64,000 nucleotides of DNA, taken from Sinorhizobium shofinae. GTDB taxonomy: Bacteria > Pseudomonadota > Alphaproteobacteria > Rhizobiales > Rhizobiaceae. Position numbers and translations under genes: made by a program. The notes beneath the pieces are model-generated. The model ran no database searches. It was not told the origin of the DNA and saw only the letters and a program-made list of their open reading frames with translations. How positions within the stretch are numbered: position 1 is the first letter of the stretch; every line of letters starts with the position of its first letter. The DNA lies in the NCBI GenBank assembly GCA_001704765.1, contig MBFK01000093.1, positions 1,955 to 65,954 of the forward strand, written 5' to 3'. Below are positions 8,804-16,160 of the stretch, piece after piece.

Positions 8804-10306
8804 CTACTGGAACGACGTCTCGTAGAAGCTTCTGAGCTTGCGCGAATGCAGTTTCTCCGGCGGCATGGCGGCGAGCTTCTGAAGCGCCAGGATGCCGATC
8901 TTCAGGTGCTGGCTTACCTGTGTACGGTAGAAGGCCGTCGCCATGCCGGGCAGCTTCAATTCGCCGTGCAGCGGCTTGTCGGAGACGCAAAGCAGCGTTC
9001 CATAGGGCACCCGGAAGCGGAAGCCGTTGGCGGCGATCGTAGCCGATTCCATGTCGAGTGCGATGGCGCGCGCCTGCGAGAGGCGCTTGACCGGGCCGCG
9101 CTGGTCGCGCAGTTCCCAGTTGCGGTTGTCGATCGTTGCGACCGTGCCGGTACGCATGATCCGCTTGAGATCGTAGCCCTGATAACCGGTCACTTCCGCC
9201 ACCGCATCCTGCAAGGCGACCTGCACTTCCGCCAGCGCCGGCAGGGGGATCCACACCGGCAGATCGTCGTCGAGCACGTGATCCTCGCGCATATAGGCAT
9301 GCGCCAGAACATAATCACCGAGCCGCTGGCTGTTGCGAAGACCGGCGCAGTGGCCGAGCATGAGCCAGACATGCGGCCTCAGGACGGCGATGTGGTCGGT
9401 GATCGTCTTGGCGTTGGAGGGGCCAACGCCGATATTGACGAGGGTGATGCCGCCGTGGCCCTTTTTCTTCAGGTGATAGGCCGGCATCTGCGGCAGGCGG
9501 GCGAGCGTATAGTGGGTCTCGGGCCTGTCGGCGCCCGCGGGCGTGAGGATGTTGCCGGGCTCCACGAAGGCGGTGTAGCCGTTGCCGCCTTCGGCCATTT
9601 GCTGGCGTGCCCAGGCACAGAATTCGTCGACATAGAACTGGTAGTTCGTGAAGAGCACGAAGTTCTGGAAATGCGTGGCGCTCGTTGCCGTGTAGTGGCT
9701 GAGGCGGGCGAGCGAATAATCGATGCGCTGCGCCGTGAAAGGTGCAAGCGGCGAGGGTTCACCCGGTCCTGGCTCATAGGAGCCGTTGGCGATCTCGTCG
9801 TCCGTCGTCGTCAGGTCGGGCGCATCGAAGAGGTCACGCAGCGGAATGTCGATCGTCTCGGCCGCCGACGCCTCGACATGGGCGTTTTCGCCGAAAGCGA
9901 AGTGCAAGGGGATTGGTGTCGACGATTCCGATACGGTGACGCCGACACCGTGATTGCGCATCAGATGGCCGAACTGCTCCTTCAGGTAGTGTCGGAATAG
10001 CCGCGGCCGCGTGATCGTCGTCGTGTAGACGCCGGGCGCGCTCACATAGCCGAAGGAAAGCCGGGAATCGACGTGGCCAAAGCTGCTCGTCTCGATGCTC
10101 ACCTGTGGGTAGCAAGCGCGGAAACGCGTGACCGGCCGACCGTTCTTGCCCAGCCCCTCGAAAGCCTCGCAGAGGAACCGGGTATTGCGTTCGTAAAGAG
10201 CCTGCAAGCAATCGACGGCTGCGGCCGCATCATCGAAGGTTTGCGGCTCGAAGGCTTCGGGGGTGGCTACGGAAAGGATAGAGGTTGAAGAGATTCGTGT
10301 GTCCAT
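8804..10306 (-). CDS. amn: AMP nucleosidase
   Basis: A 500-residue protein. The N-terminal third is the AMP nucleosidase-specific domain. The C-terminal part has the phosphorylase/nucleosidase fold, with NIGVGPSNAKTITDHIAVLR, WLMLGHCAGLR, the DMES substrate-binding motif (ALDMESATIAANGFRF) and LCVSDKPLHGELKLPG. It hydrolyses AMP to adenine and ribose 5-phosphate in the cytoplasm, adjusting adenylate pools. The length is normal. There is no Shine-Dalgarno before the ATG; instead a TATAAT ends 5 bases upstream, so the message may be leaderless. The 3' end lies 6 bases from that of the convergent flippase-like gene. Confidence 0.92.
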   Translation of the reverse strand: MDTRISSTSILSVATPEAFEPQTFDDAAAAVDCLQALYERNTRFLCEAFEGLGKNGRPVTRFRACYPQVSIETSSFGHVDSRLSFGYVSAPGVYTTTITRPRLFRHYLKEQFGHLMRNHGVGVTVSESSTPIPLHFAFGENAHVEASAAETIDIPLRDLFDAPDLTTTDDEIANGSYEPGPGEPSPLAPFTAQRIDYSLARLSHYTATSATHFQNFVLFTNYQFYVDEFCAWARQQMAEGGNGYTAFVEPGNILTPAGADRPETHYTLARLPQMPAYHLKKKGHGGITLVNIGVGPSNAKTITDHIAVLRPHVWLMLGHCAGLRNSQRLGDYVLAHAYMREDHVLDDDLPVWIPLPALAEVQVALQDAVAEVTGYQGYDLKRIMRTGTVATIDNRNWELRDQRGPVKRLSQARAIALDMESATIAANGFRFRVPYGTLLCVSDKPLHGELKLPGMATAFYRTQVSQHLKIGILALQKLAAMPPEKLHSRKLRSFYETSFQ

Positions 10307-10311
10307 GGCGC

Positions 10312-10339
10312 ATTATAGGCTGCGGCATCTGACAAGCAA
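10312..10339 (-). promoter_or_regulatory. candidate promoter for amn, giving a near-leaderless mRNA
   Basis: On the minus strand, TTGCTT and TATAAT are separated by 16 bp. The -10 box ends 5 bases before the amn ATG, and no ribosome site lies between. Prediction only. Confidence 0.4.
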
Positions 10340-10371
10340 ACGACAAGATACGCGGTTCGAACCGTGGCCGT

Positions 10372-10546
10372 TTAACGTGGGGCCGACGAGAATGATCGCA
10401 GTGCCGACAAGCGAAGAGCGCCAGCGACCCCATCCGGGAAGGAGCCACCAAAAGGACTTGCCGAGCCGGAGCCATGCCCAGAAGGCAAAGCATCCGGTGA
10501 TTTCGGCGAGTGCGGCGACTGAATACAGGGCGAATGCGGGCATCAT
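10372..10546 (-). pseudogene. ynfA: remnant of a YnfA-family (UPF0060) membrane protein gene
   Basis: The start reads [19 protein letters not shown], then [18 protein letters not shown], which is the recognisable N-terminus of the ~107-residue, four-helix YnfA family. After LLPG the frame slips: the expected MGSLALFA continues in the next frame, consistent with loss of one G. About 50 central codons are then missing, and the family's C-terminal GTAIILVGP resumes in the first frame. The residue is one frameshift plus one internal deletion, so no functional protein is expected. A 100-residue open frame survives by chance down to 10313. Confidence 0.75.
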
Positions 10547-10661
10547 GTTTGACCTACGAAGGGAGCGAAGAGTCAGAGCATGTGCAAGAGGAAATTTCGG
10601 TTCATGCGACGCCACCGCGGGAGCGAGGCAGGTTTTCAGCCGTGGTCCACCGCGTGGATGA

Positions 10662-10835
10662 TCAGCTCATCGCCTGGCGCTGCAGCGTGACGAAGAGGAC
10701 AAGGCCGGCCCCATGCTTGCCGATGCCGGCGCCGGTGGCCTTGTTGTAAGCGACCGCCCCGATCGGTGCCATCAGCAGGCCCGTGAGTACCAGGAGCCTA
10801 AGCGAGAGGATGGCGGAAGAGACGAGAGCGGCCAT
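10662..10835 (-). CDS. 57-residue predicted membrane protein
   Basis: It begins [20 protein letters not shown] and ends with the hydrophobic [17 protein letters not shown]. There is one strong hydrophobic segment (about 4-29, possibly a signal peptide ending AVA) and a second short one near the C-terminus, separated by a Gly-rich turn. A good ribosome site, GAGGAA, lies 6 bases before the ATG. It starts only 12 bases after the stop of the upstream 57-residue gene, so the two probably form an operon. I recognise no family. The supports are the ribosome site, the hydrophobic pattern and the tight spacing. Confidence 0.55.
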   Translation of the reverse strand: MAALVSSAILSLRLLVLTGLLMAPIGAVAYNKATGAGIGKHGAGLVLFVTLQRQAMS

Positions 10836-10847
10836 TTTGGTATTCCT

Positions 10848-11021
10848 CTACAGCTTGGCTTGGCAATATTGCGCCGTGTGCGCGGTGCAGTCGGTCAGCG
10901 AGCCGATATAGGTGTTTTGGCGGCGACGCTCTGTATCGGCGCCGACTGCGGCGGCGAGCGACATCGCGAATACGACCATCAACAGGCTGATGATGGTGAG
11001 GCGGCGAGCGAGAATATCCAT
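10848..11021 (-). CDS. 57-residue predicted secreted or membrane-anchored protein
   Basis: It begins MDILARRLTIISLLMVVFAM, with an uncleaved or cleaved signal around residues 8-28 (AAAVGA). A polar tail of about 29 residues contains two cysteines (TDCTAHTAQYCQAKL), which could form a disulfide in the periplasm. The ribosome site (GGACAG) is moderate. It is first of two small genes, both exactly 57 codons, 12 bases apart. No family recognised. Because it is short, an accidental frame cannot be excluded, but the signal-peptide character and codon use argue that it is real. Confidence 0.55.
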   Translation of the reverse strand: MDILARRLTIISLLMVVFAMSLAAAVGADTERRRQNTYIGSLTDCTAHTAQYCQAKL

Positions 11022-11197
11022 TGTTCTGTCCGTGGGCTGGTGGCGCGTTCAAATCGATTGAGCGTCTTTTCGCACAACCAAACTGAATTCTTGCTGAGAT
11101 ACTCGTTCATCTGCCGTTCATCTTGGGCGATGCGGCCTTGCCAGCGCCGGAGTGCGTTCCTACGTCTGTATGCCCACAACCCCAGGAGAAACCGCCT

Positions 11198-11899
11198 ATG
11201 ACCGCTCCCATCGAGCTCTATTACTGGCCGACGCCGAACGGCTGGAAGATCACCATCATGCTGGAGGAGCTCGGCGTTCCCTATGTGGTCAAATACATCA
11301 ATATCGGCCGGGGCGATCAATTCGCGCCGGATTTCCTGAGGATCTCGCCCAATAACCGCATGCCGGCCATCATCGATCCGGACGGCCCGGGCGGCGAGCG
11401 TGTTTCGATCTTCGAATCGGGTGCGATCCTGCAATATCTCGGCCGGAAATACGGGAAGTTCTACCCGGCCGACGAGCGCGCTCGCGTCGAGGTCGAGCAA
11501 TGGCTCTTCTGGCAGGTTGGCGGGCTCGGCCCGATGGCGGGGCAGGCCCATCATTTCCGGCAATATGCGCCGGAGAAAATCAAATACGGCATCGACCGCT
11601 ACACCAATGAAGTGAACCGCCTCTATGGCGTGATGAACAAGCGGCTGGCCGATCGACCGTTCCTCGCCGGCGAATATTCGATCGCCGACATGGCCGCCAT
11701 CGGTTGGGTGATCCCGCATGAGAACCAGGGCCAGGATCTCAATGATTTCCCAAATCTGAAGCGCTGGTTCGACACGATGCTCGCTCGGGCGGCGGTCCAG
11801 AAGGGGATCGAGGTGGGCAAGGAAGAGCGGGCCCGTCAGAAGAGCCTTGCCGAGGACAAGGAAGCGCAGAAAATCCTGTTCGGGCAGCGCGCTCGCTGA
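11198..11899 (+). CDS. nu-class glutathione S-transferase-like disulfide reductase (YfcG/YghU type)
   Basis: 233 residues from the ATG with CAGGAGAA 7 bases upstream. The N-terminal thioredoxin-like domain has YWPTPNGWKITIMLEELGV, then FLRISPNNRMPAIID and the glutathione-gamma-glutamyl contact ESGAILQYL. The helical C-domain contains WLFWQVGGLGPMAGQAHHF and the N-capping SIADMAAIGWV. These match E. coli YfcG/YghU, which bind two glutathiones and show disulfide-bond reductase activity rather than classical transferase activity. Cytoplasmic, with a likely redox role. A long hairpin follows the gene. Confidence 0.87.
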   Translation: MTAPIELYYWPTPNGWKITIMLEELGVPYVVKYINIGRGDQFAPDFLRISPNNRMPAIIDPDGPGGERVSIFESGAILQYLGRKYGKFYPADERARVEVEQWLFWQVGGLGPMAGQAHHFRQYAPEKIKYGIDRYTNEVNRLYGVMNKRLADRPFLAGEYSIADMAAIGWVIPHENQGQDLNDFPNLKRWFDTMLARAAVQKGIEVGKEERARQKSLAEDKEAQKILFGQRAR

Positions 11900-11905
11900 A
11901 ACGAA

Positions 11906-11937
11906 CGCGAGGGCGGCCACCGGTGGCGGCCCTCGCG
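11906..11937. terminator. long palindrome between convergent genes, likely bidirectional terminator
   Basis: CGCGAGGGCGGCCACC is followed directly by a near-perfect complement, GGTGGCGGCCCTCGCG (one mismatch). It lies between the GST stop and the DUF2147 stop. There is no strong T-tract on either side. Confidence 0.55.
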
Positions 11938-11951
11938 TGATTCTGAAGGAG

Positions 11952-12293
11952 CTAAAGCCGCGTCCAGGTCTGGGATTTGCACAGCACCTTCAGCACGCAG
12001 CCTTTCATCTTCAGCGAATTGCCGTCGACCGAACCCGAGCCGCTATAGGTCTTGTCGCTTTCCGGATCGGTGATCTCGCCGCTGTAGCTGTCACCGGTTC
12101 CGGCAAGGTTGCCGATGCGCTTGCCCGCGTGCTTGCCCGTCTTCAGCGTGACGCAGAAAGCTCCGCCGCATGGGGCGATTTCCGCTGTGGCTCCGCTCGC
12201 TGTCTTCCAATTGCCGACGATTGGTTCGGCGGCATGGACCGCCCCCATCCCTCCAAAGGTGAGCGCCGCGCTGACGAGCAAAGTTCGAATCAT
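11952..12293 (-). CDS. secreted DUF2147-like protein
   Basis: A 113-residue protein. Residues 1-21 are a signal peptide (TLLVSAALTFGGMGAVHAA). The mature beta-rich domain starts EPIVGNWKTASGATAEIAPC and contains the DUF2147-type elements G.GNLAGTGDSYSGEITDPES and YSGSGSVDGNSLKMKGC, ending KSQTWTRL. Four cysteines suggest disulfides in the periplasm. The start is supported by GGGAGG eight bases upstream. The family function is unknown. A TTACG/CGTAA dyad lies about 95 bases upstream. Confidence 0.78.
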   Translation of the reverse strand: MIRTLLVSAALTFGGMGAVHAAEPIVGNWKTASGATAEIAPCGGAFCVTLKTGKHAGKRIGNLAGTGDSYSGEITDPESDKTYSGSGSVDGNSLKMKGCVLKVLCKSQTWTRL

Positions 12294-12867
12294 TCAATGT
12301 CCTCCCTTGGAGACGGTCGGCTGCCAGCCGCCGCGATCTGGATGCCTCGCATCGCGGCCTCCTCGCCGCTCGAGCGCCGTACAATAACTTACGCGTACGT
12401 AAAGGTAAATATGTTGACCAGCGGCGCGCAATAGCCGAGTTCGAAGTCCGATACGGGGCGCCGAATCCGGCGGCGGCCAACGGGCAGGTTTGTTCTTGGT
12501 TAGCGATCGGTTGAAATCCGAGATTGAATTTTTCGTAAATTTTGAGCCGAATTGCCGCCGCTGCAGGCGCTCCGATGCTTAACGAAAACCCAAGTTTACC
12601 AAGTGTTTGAACTTTGTTTGCGTCAAATTAAGCATGCATTTTAAGCGCGTATTGAAGGCCACGGGGCATACTCGAACCCATAAGACGAGCGGAGACAACA
12701 CCCCGCCAAATCAGCCGGAGCCGACGCCGCAGAAGACGGCGCGGTCATCGGAAAGCCCGCCAAGAGGCAAGAGTGAAACAGGGACGACAAAGCAACAACT
12801 GAAGCCCGGCGCGCCCGAAGGGGCGTGCCGCTTCGGCTGAACCAACAACGAACGACAGGGACAAGAC
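12294..12867. other. intergenic region between DUF2147 and Sel1 genes
   Basis: It holds the upstream region of the DUF2147 gene with a TTACG-CGTA-CGTAA dyad at 12389-12402, an AT-rich stretch around 12500-12640, and a GC hairpin (GGCGCGCCC / GGGGCGTGCC) near 12810-12832 just before the Sel1 gene. A 77-codon frame at 12607-12840 lacks a ribosome site and looks like chance. It may contain a long leader or small RNA, but nothing identifies one. Confidence 0.4.
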
Positions 12868-13134
12868 ATGGCACGCTTTGACTTCGAGATCACATCGGAT
12901 GCGGCAATGGGTGGCGAAAACCGGGCCGACATTCTTTGCGAAATGGGTCTCGCCTATGCGACCGGTCGCGGCCGGCCGGTCGACCTGGTGGCCGCCCATA
13001 AGTGGCTGAACATCGCCGCCATCAAGGGCTCAGACCGCGCTGCCGGCCTTCGCGCCGACCTTGCGGCGACGATGAGCAAGATGGATCTTGCCGCTGCCCT
13101 GCGCGCAGCACGCGAATGGATGACCGTGCATTGA
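12868..13134 (+). CDS. small Sel1-repeat protein
   Basis: An 88-residue protein. Residues 20-60 read DILCEMGLAYATGRGRPVDL and VAAHKWLNIAAIKGSDRAAG, one clear Sel1-like (SLR) TPR-type helix pair; the rest is an alpha-helical cap. It has no signal peptide, so it is probably cytoplasmic. One SLR unit gives a minimal protein-protein interaction module; the partner is unknown. The start follows a GACAGGGACAAGAC ribosome region. A RIME repeat follows 25 bases after the stop. Confidence 0.78.
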   Translation: MARFDFEITSDAAMGGENRADILCEMGLAYATGRGRPVDLVAAHKWLNIAAIKGSDRAAGLRADLAATMSKMDLAAALRAAREWMTVH

Positions 13135-13159
13135 TCCCGCACGGGCGGCGGCAACACCA

Positions 13160-13271
13160 CTACAGCGCCGTGCGTCTTATCAGACGCTATCAGACGCACA
13201 AAGGTCGCTGCAGCACTTTGAATTGCTGCATGTTTTTATCCTTAAATCGGCTCCGATTTCAGGAAACATGC
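13160..13271. repeat. RIME-type palindromic intergenic repeat, full-length, inverted
   Basis: Opposite orientation to the copies at 5157 and 41706. It reads CTACAGCG, an inner GTGCGTCT-type stem with an enlarged loop (containing an extra TCAGACGCTA unit), then CTGCATG...CATGCG arms. It fills the gap between the convergent Sel1 and HisC-like genes and ends 7 bases before the latter's stop. Confidence 0.8.
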
Positions 13272-13278
13272 GAGTAGT

Positions 13279-14400
13279 CTAGCTCTCGGCCAGGCTCTTG
13301 AGCACTGCGGGCAGGGCGGCCTCGAGCAATTCCATCTCGGCGTCGGGGCCGGTGCTGATCCGGATGCAGCGATTGAGCGGCGCAACGCCCGGCATACGGA
13401 TGAAGATGCCGTGATCGCTCATCAGCCGGTCGACGATCGCCCGGGCATAGGCTGCATCCCGTCCGCAGTCGACGGCGACGAAATTCGTCGCCGAGGGTAG
13501 CGGCAGAAGTCCGTTATGGCGCGCAATGCTCGCGATTCGGTCGCGCGACGCCGCGATCCGGTGCGTCACTTCCTTCAGGTATTCCTGGTCGGAAAGCGCG
13601 GCGATCGCCGCAGCGACACCGATACGATTCATGCCGAAATGATTGCGGATCTTGTCGAAAGCCTGTGCGGTACCCGGCGTCGCCAGCGCATAGCCGACGC
13701 GCGAGCCGGCGAGACCATAGGCCTTGGAGAAGGTGCGAGTGCGGATGACGTTCGGTCGGTCGATCAGGCTTTCGATCGACGGCAGAGCCTCGGGCGGGGC
13801 CGTTTCGCAATAGGCTTCGTCGAGGATGAGCAGCGTGGTTTCCGGCAAGGCGGCCGCGAACTCGATGACGCGTTCGGCCGGCCACCAACTCCCCATGGGA
13901 TTGTCGGGGTTGGCAAAATAGACGAGCGGCGCCGCCTGGCGCTTCACGGCGGCAAGCAGGCCGTCGAGATCTTCGCGGTCATCGACGTAAGGTACGGTGA
14001 CGAGCCGGCCGCCATGTCCTGCGATGTGATAATTGAAGGTCGGATAGCCTCCGAGCGAAGTGACCACCGGTGTGCGCTGCTCGACAACGAGGCGGACGAT
14101 CTGCCCGAGCAGACTGTCGATTCCCTCTCCGATGGCAATATTGGCAGGGGATATGCCGAGATGCGCGGCAAGCGCGTGCTTCAAGTCGTAATTTTCGGGA
14201 TCGGCATATTTCCAGGTTTCGCTGGCGGCCTGCTGGATGGCGAGCAATACAGAATCGGCCGGCCCGAATCCGCTCTCGTTGGCGCCAATGCGAGCGGCGA
14301 TCTCGCGGCCGCGCTGCCGCTCGATCGCTTCCGGACCGACGAAGGGAATCGTGGCCGGCAAGGATTGGATGAGCGGCGTGAAACGCGAGAATGCGGACAT
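13279..14400 (-). CDS. PLP-dependent aminotransferase, HisC-like (class I/II)
   Basis: A 373-residue fold-type I aminotransferase. Visible motifs are RIGANESGFGP near the N-terminus, YFANPDNPMGSW (cofactor pocket), ILDEAYCE, the Schiff-base lysine in TFSKAYGLAGSRVGYA around residue 230, and a C-terminal RCIRISTGP arginine for the substrate carboxylate. It resembles histidinol-phosphate aminotransferases, but such paralogues often act on aromatic or other amino acids and no other his gene is nearby. So I call the family, not the pathway. AGGA lies 7 bases before the ATG. Confidence 0.82.
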   Translation of the reverse strand: MSAFSRFTPLIQSLPATIPFVGPEAIERQRGREIAARIGANESGFGPADSVLLAIQQAASETWKYADPENYDLKHALAAHLGISPANIAIGEGIDSLLGQIVRLVVEQRTPVVTSLGGYPTFNYHIAGHGGRLVTVPYVDDREDLDGLLAAVKRQAAPLVYFANPDNPMGSWWPAERVIEFAAALPETTLLILDEAYCETAPPEALPSIESLIDRPNVIRTRTFSKAYGLAGSRVGYALATPGTAQAFDKIRNHFGMNRIGVAAAIAALSDQEYLKEVTHRIAASRDRIASIARHNGLLPLPSATNFVAVDCGRDAAYARAIVDRLMSDHGIFIRMPGVAPLNRCIRISTGPDAEMELLEAALPAVLKSLAES

Positions 14401-14483
14401 TTGAAATCCTGAGCTCCGTTCGAAAAGCGCCGCGGAACTTATCGCATCGAAACGGCAAGCGGAATGCGCAAAAGAGACGACGG

Positions 14484-14921
14484 TCAGGTTCTGCCATCCC
14501 CCAGTAATGCAACCGGGTGCCTCGGAGGTGTGGAACGATGGTCGCCGAGCCTAGGCCTGCCGCTCGCGGCCTGACCGGTGAAAAATTCGTGGCGCACGAT
14601 TTCGTGGAGGAATGATTCCTCGATGGTCTTGATGAATTGCACCGCGATTCGGTTCTCCCTCCGGTGGACCTCCGCGCAGCCGATCCCAAAATTCGTTCCC
14701 ACGATGTGGAGATAGTAGTGCAACGGTAGGCCGATTGTCGTGTTGACGGACAGGTTCGCTCCACCGCGTGAGATATCGATCATCTTGCAGGCGCGTATCG
14801 ACACCCCACCGAGGGCTGGCCGCACCGACATCAATGTTGCGGCATGTCCGATCGCAAAGCGGTCATAACGCTGCTGGTAAAGCGGCGATGGGACAAGCGA
14901 ATACATGGTCGACTGCTGCAT
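14484..14921 (-). CDS. PilZ-domain-like protein
   Basis: A 145-residue protein. Residues 15-105 look like a single PilZ beta-barrel: RYDRFAIGHAATLMSVRPAL, then CKMIDISRGGANLSVNTTIG, and later IAVQFIKTIEES. The DISRGGANLSV segment corresponds to the D/NxSxxG half of the c-di-GMP site; the upstream RxxxR half is incomplete, so ligand binding is uncertain. The tail after residue 118 is Arg/Pro-rich and disordered. The ribosome site CCGGAGCC lies 5 bases before the ATG. It could link c-di-GMP to envelope or motility functions; no partner is seen nearby. Confidence 0.65.
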   Translation of the reverse strand: MQQSTMYSLVPSPLYQQRYDRFAIGHAATLMSVRPALGGVSIRACKMIDISRGGANLSVNTTIGLPLHYYLHIVGTNFGIGCAEVHRRENRIAVQFIKTIEESFLHEIVRHEFFTGQAASGRPRLGDHRSTPPRHPVALLGDGRT

Positions 14922-15417
14922 GCGTCAGGCTCCGGTGATCGCGGCACTCGCGAGGGACGTCGTGCGGTTTTCCGCCTGTCGGCCAACGGAGTTTGCAAAT
15001 TCGTACCCTTTGAGGCGGCGCGGCGCCTGCAAGGTCGACGGTCAGTTTCCGCCAGCAATCTTGCAATCGTTTGAAGATATTCAATAGAAATCTAACGAAC
15101 GCCATCCGGCCCCAAGCTTGGGGCGAGCATCGCCCGCACTCATAACCCGCTCGAGAACTGGATGCGAATCAGCCTGCTCAGCAACTCCGGCGCCAGATCA
15201 TCGACATGGCAGGGTCCGGGAAATATCTGTCTTCTCCACCGGAGAAACGCACATGCACGGGATCACGCGTGGAGGCACGGGCCACCCGACTTGCTTCAGC
15301 CTTGCCGCGTCGCCATTGAACGCCGCCCGCGCGACCACGATGAAAATGGCGGGATTTCCTGAAATCCGACAAAAAAATCTTGCATTGATGGCGCGCTGCC
15401 ACTAGTCAGGCGCTAAC
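14922..15417. other. gene-free region before tRNA-Ser
   Basis: No frame here has a ribosome site or protein-like composition. It should hold the promoters of the leftward PilZ-like gene and the rightward tRNA. I see no other structured element. Confidence 0.45.
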
Positions 15418-15507
15418 GGAGAGGTGGCCGAGTGGTCGAAGGCGCTCCCCTGCTAAGGGAGTATACCGGAAACGGTATCGAGGGTTCGAATCCCTTCTTC
15501 TCCGCCA
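15418..15507 (+). tRNA. tRNA-Ser (anticodon GCU)
   Basis: A complete class II cloverleaf of 90 bases. The acceptor arm is GGAGAGG with CTTCTCC (one G-U). The anticodon loop is CTGCTAA inside a 5-bp CTCCC/GGGAG stem. A long serine-type variable arm (TACCGGAAACGGTA) and the T-arm GAGGGTTCGAATCCCTT follow. Discriminator G and CCA are encoded. It reads AGC/AGU serine codons. Confidence 0.97.
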
Positions 15508-16160
15508 TTTTTGATTTTGTCAAAGCTGTCTGAAGCTGCCGACCCAAGTCAGCGGTCAAGCACATTCGCTTCTACCAGCGCGGATGGACGCCTCCCCCGA
15601 TCGTGCGTCGCCAAAATGACCATCTCGGAAACGCGCCAAGGCACGCTCGGTCCGATTCCCGGGACTCTGCGCGATTGCTCCGGACAGTCGCGAATCCCGG
15701 CCGCTGATTCTCCGGGAATCTTCGGAAAAAGCCTCCGACACCGACTCGTCGCGCGGCTTTCCGCGCGGGCCGAGGCCTGGGCAAAGCCGGCGCGCGGCAG
15801 CCCGCTGCCCGGTTTTGCCCCTGTTTTCGGCCCCATTTTGCCTCTTTCTGAAACAAAAGCCGCACCGAGCGGCTATGCTAACCCCCCGTGGCTAAAGGAT
15901 TTTCTTAATGGTTTGTTAACACCCTCGGGCCGTCTGGGGCGATTTTGTGTCGTTTCAGCAACAGGGATCAGGGAAGGGCAGCGTAAAGGAGTTGATCTGA
16001 TAAGTTGGACGTTGCGCGCCCCTCTCGGTTTTGTATTTTCAACTCCGGAAGCAAGGGCGGTTGATCGTCCGACTTCTTGAACGTTGGGGATGGGGCAGGG
16101 AACGCTGTCCTTCAGCAAAGAAACCCAGACCCGTTTGAAACTTTTGACTGGAGGTCAGAA
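15508..16160. other. long upstream region of the porin gene
   Basis: 650 bases with no convincing gene. It contains a cluster of GATTCCCGG-type arms (15654-15662 pairs with 15712-15720), a CtrA-like site TTAA-N7-TTAAC at 15905-15920, and the porin ribosome site TGGAGGT at the end. Open frames present in both directions have low-complexity composition and no ribosome sites. Confidence 0.45.
15905..15920 (+). promoter_or_regulatory. candidate CtrA-binding site
   Basis: TTAA-TGGTTTG-TTAAC fits the alphaproteobacterial CtrA consensus TTAA-N7-TTAAC exactly. It is 241 bases before the porin start. Sequence match only. Confidence 0.4.

Noticed and set aside
12607-12840. 77-codon + strand frame before the Sel1 gene
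   Set aside because: No ribosome site and a Pro/Lys/Thr composition with no fold; overlaps a GC hairpin. Not enough to call a gene.
15511-16080. 189-codon frame upstream of the porin
   Set aside because: No ribosome site, no similarity to a family, and covers the candidate CtrA site and leader structures.
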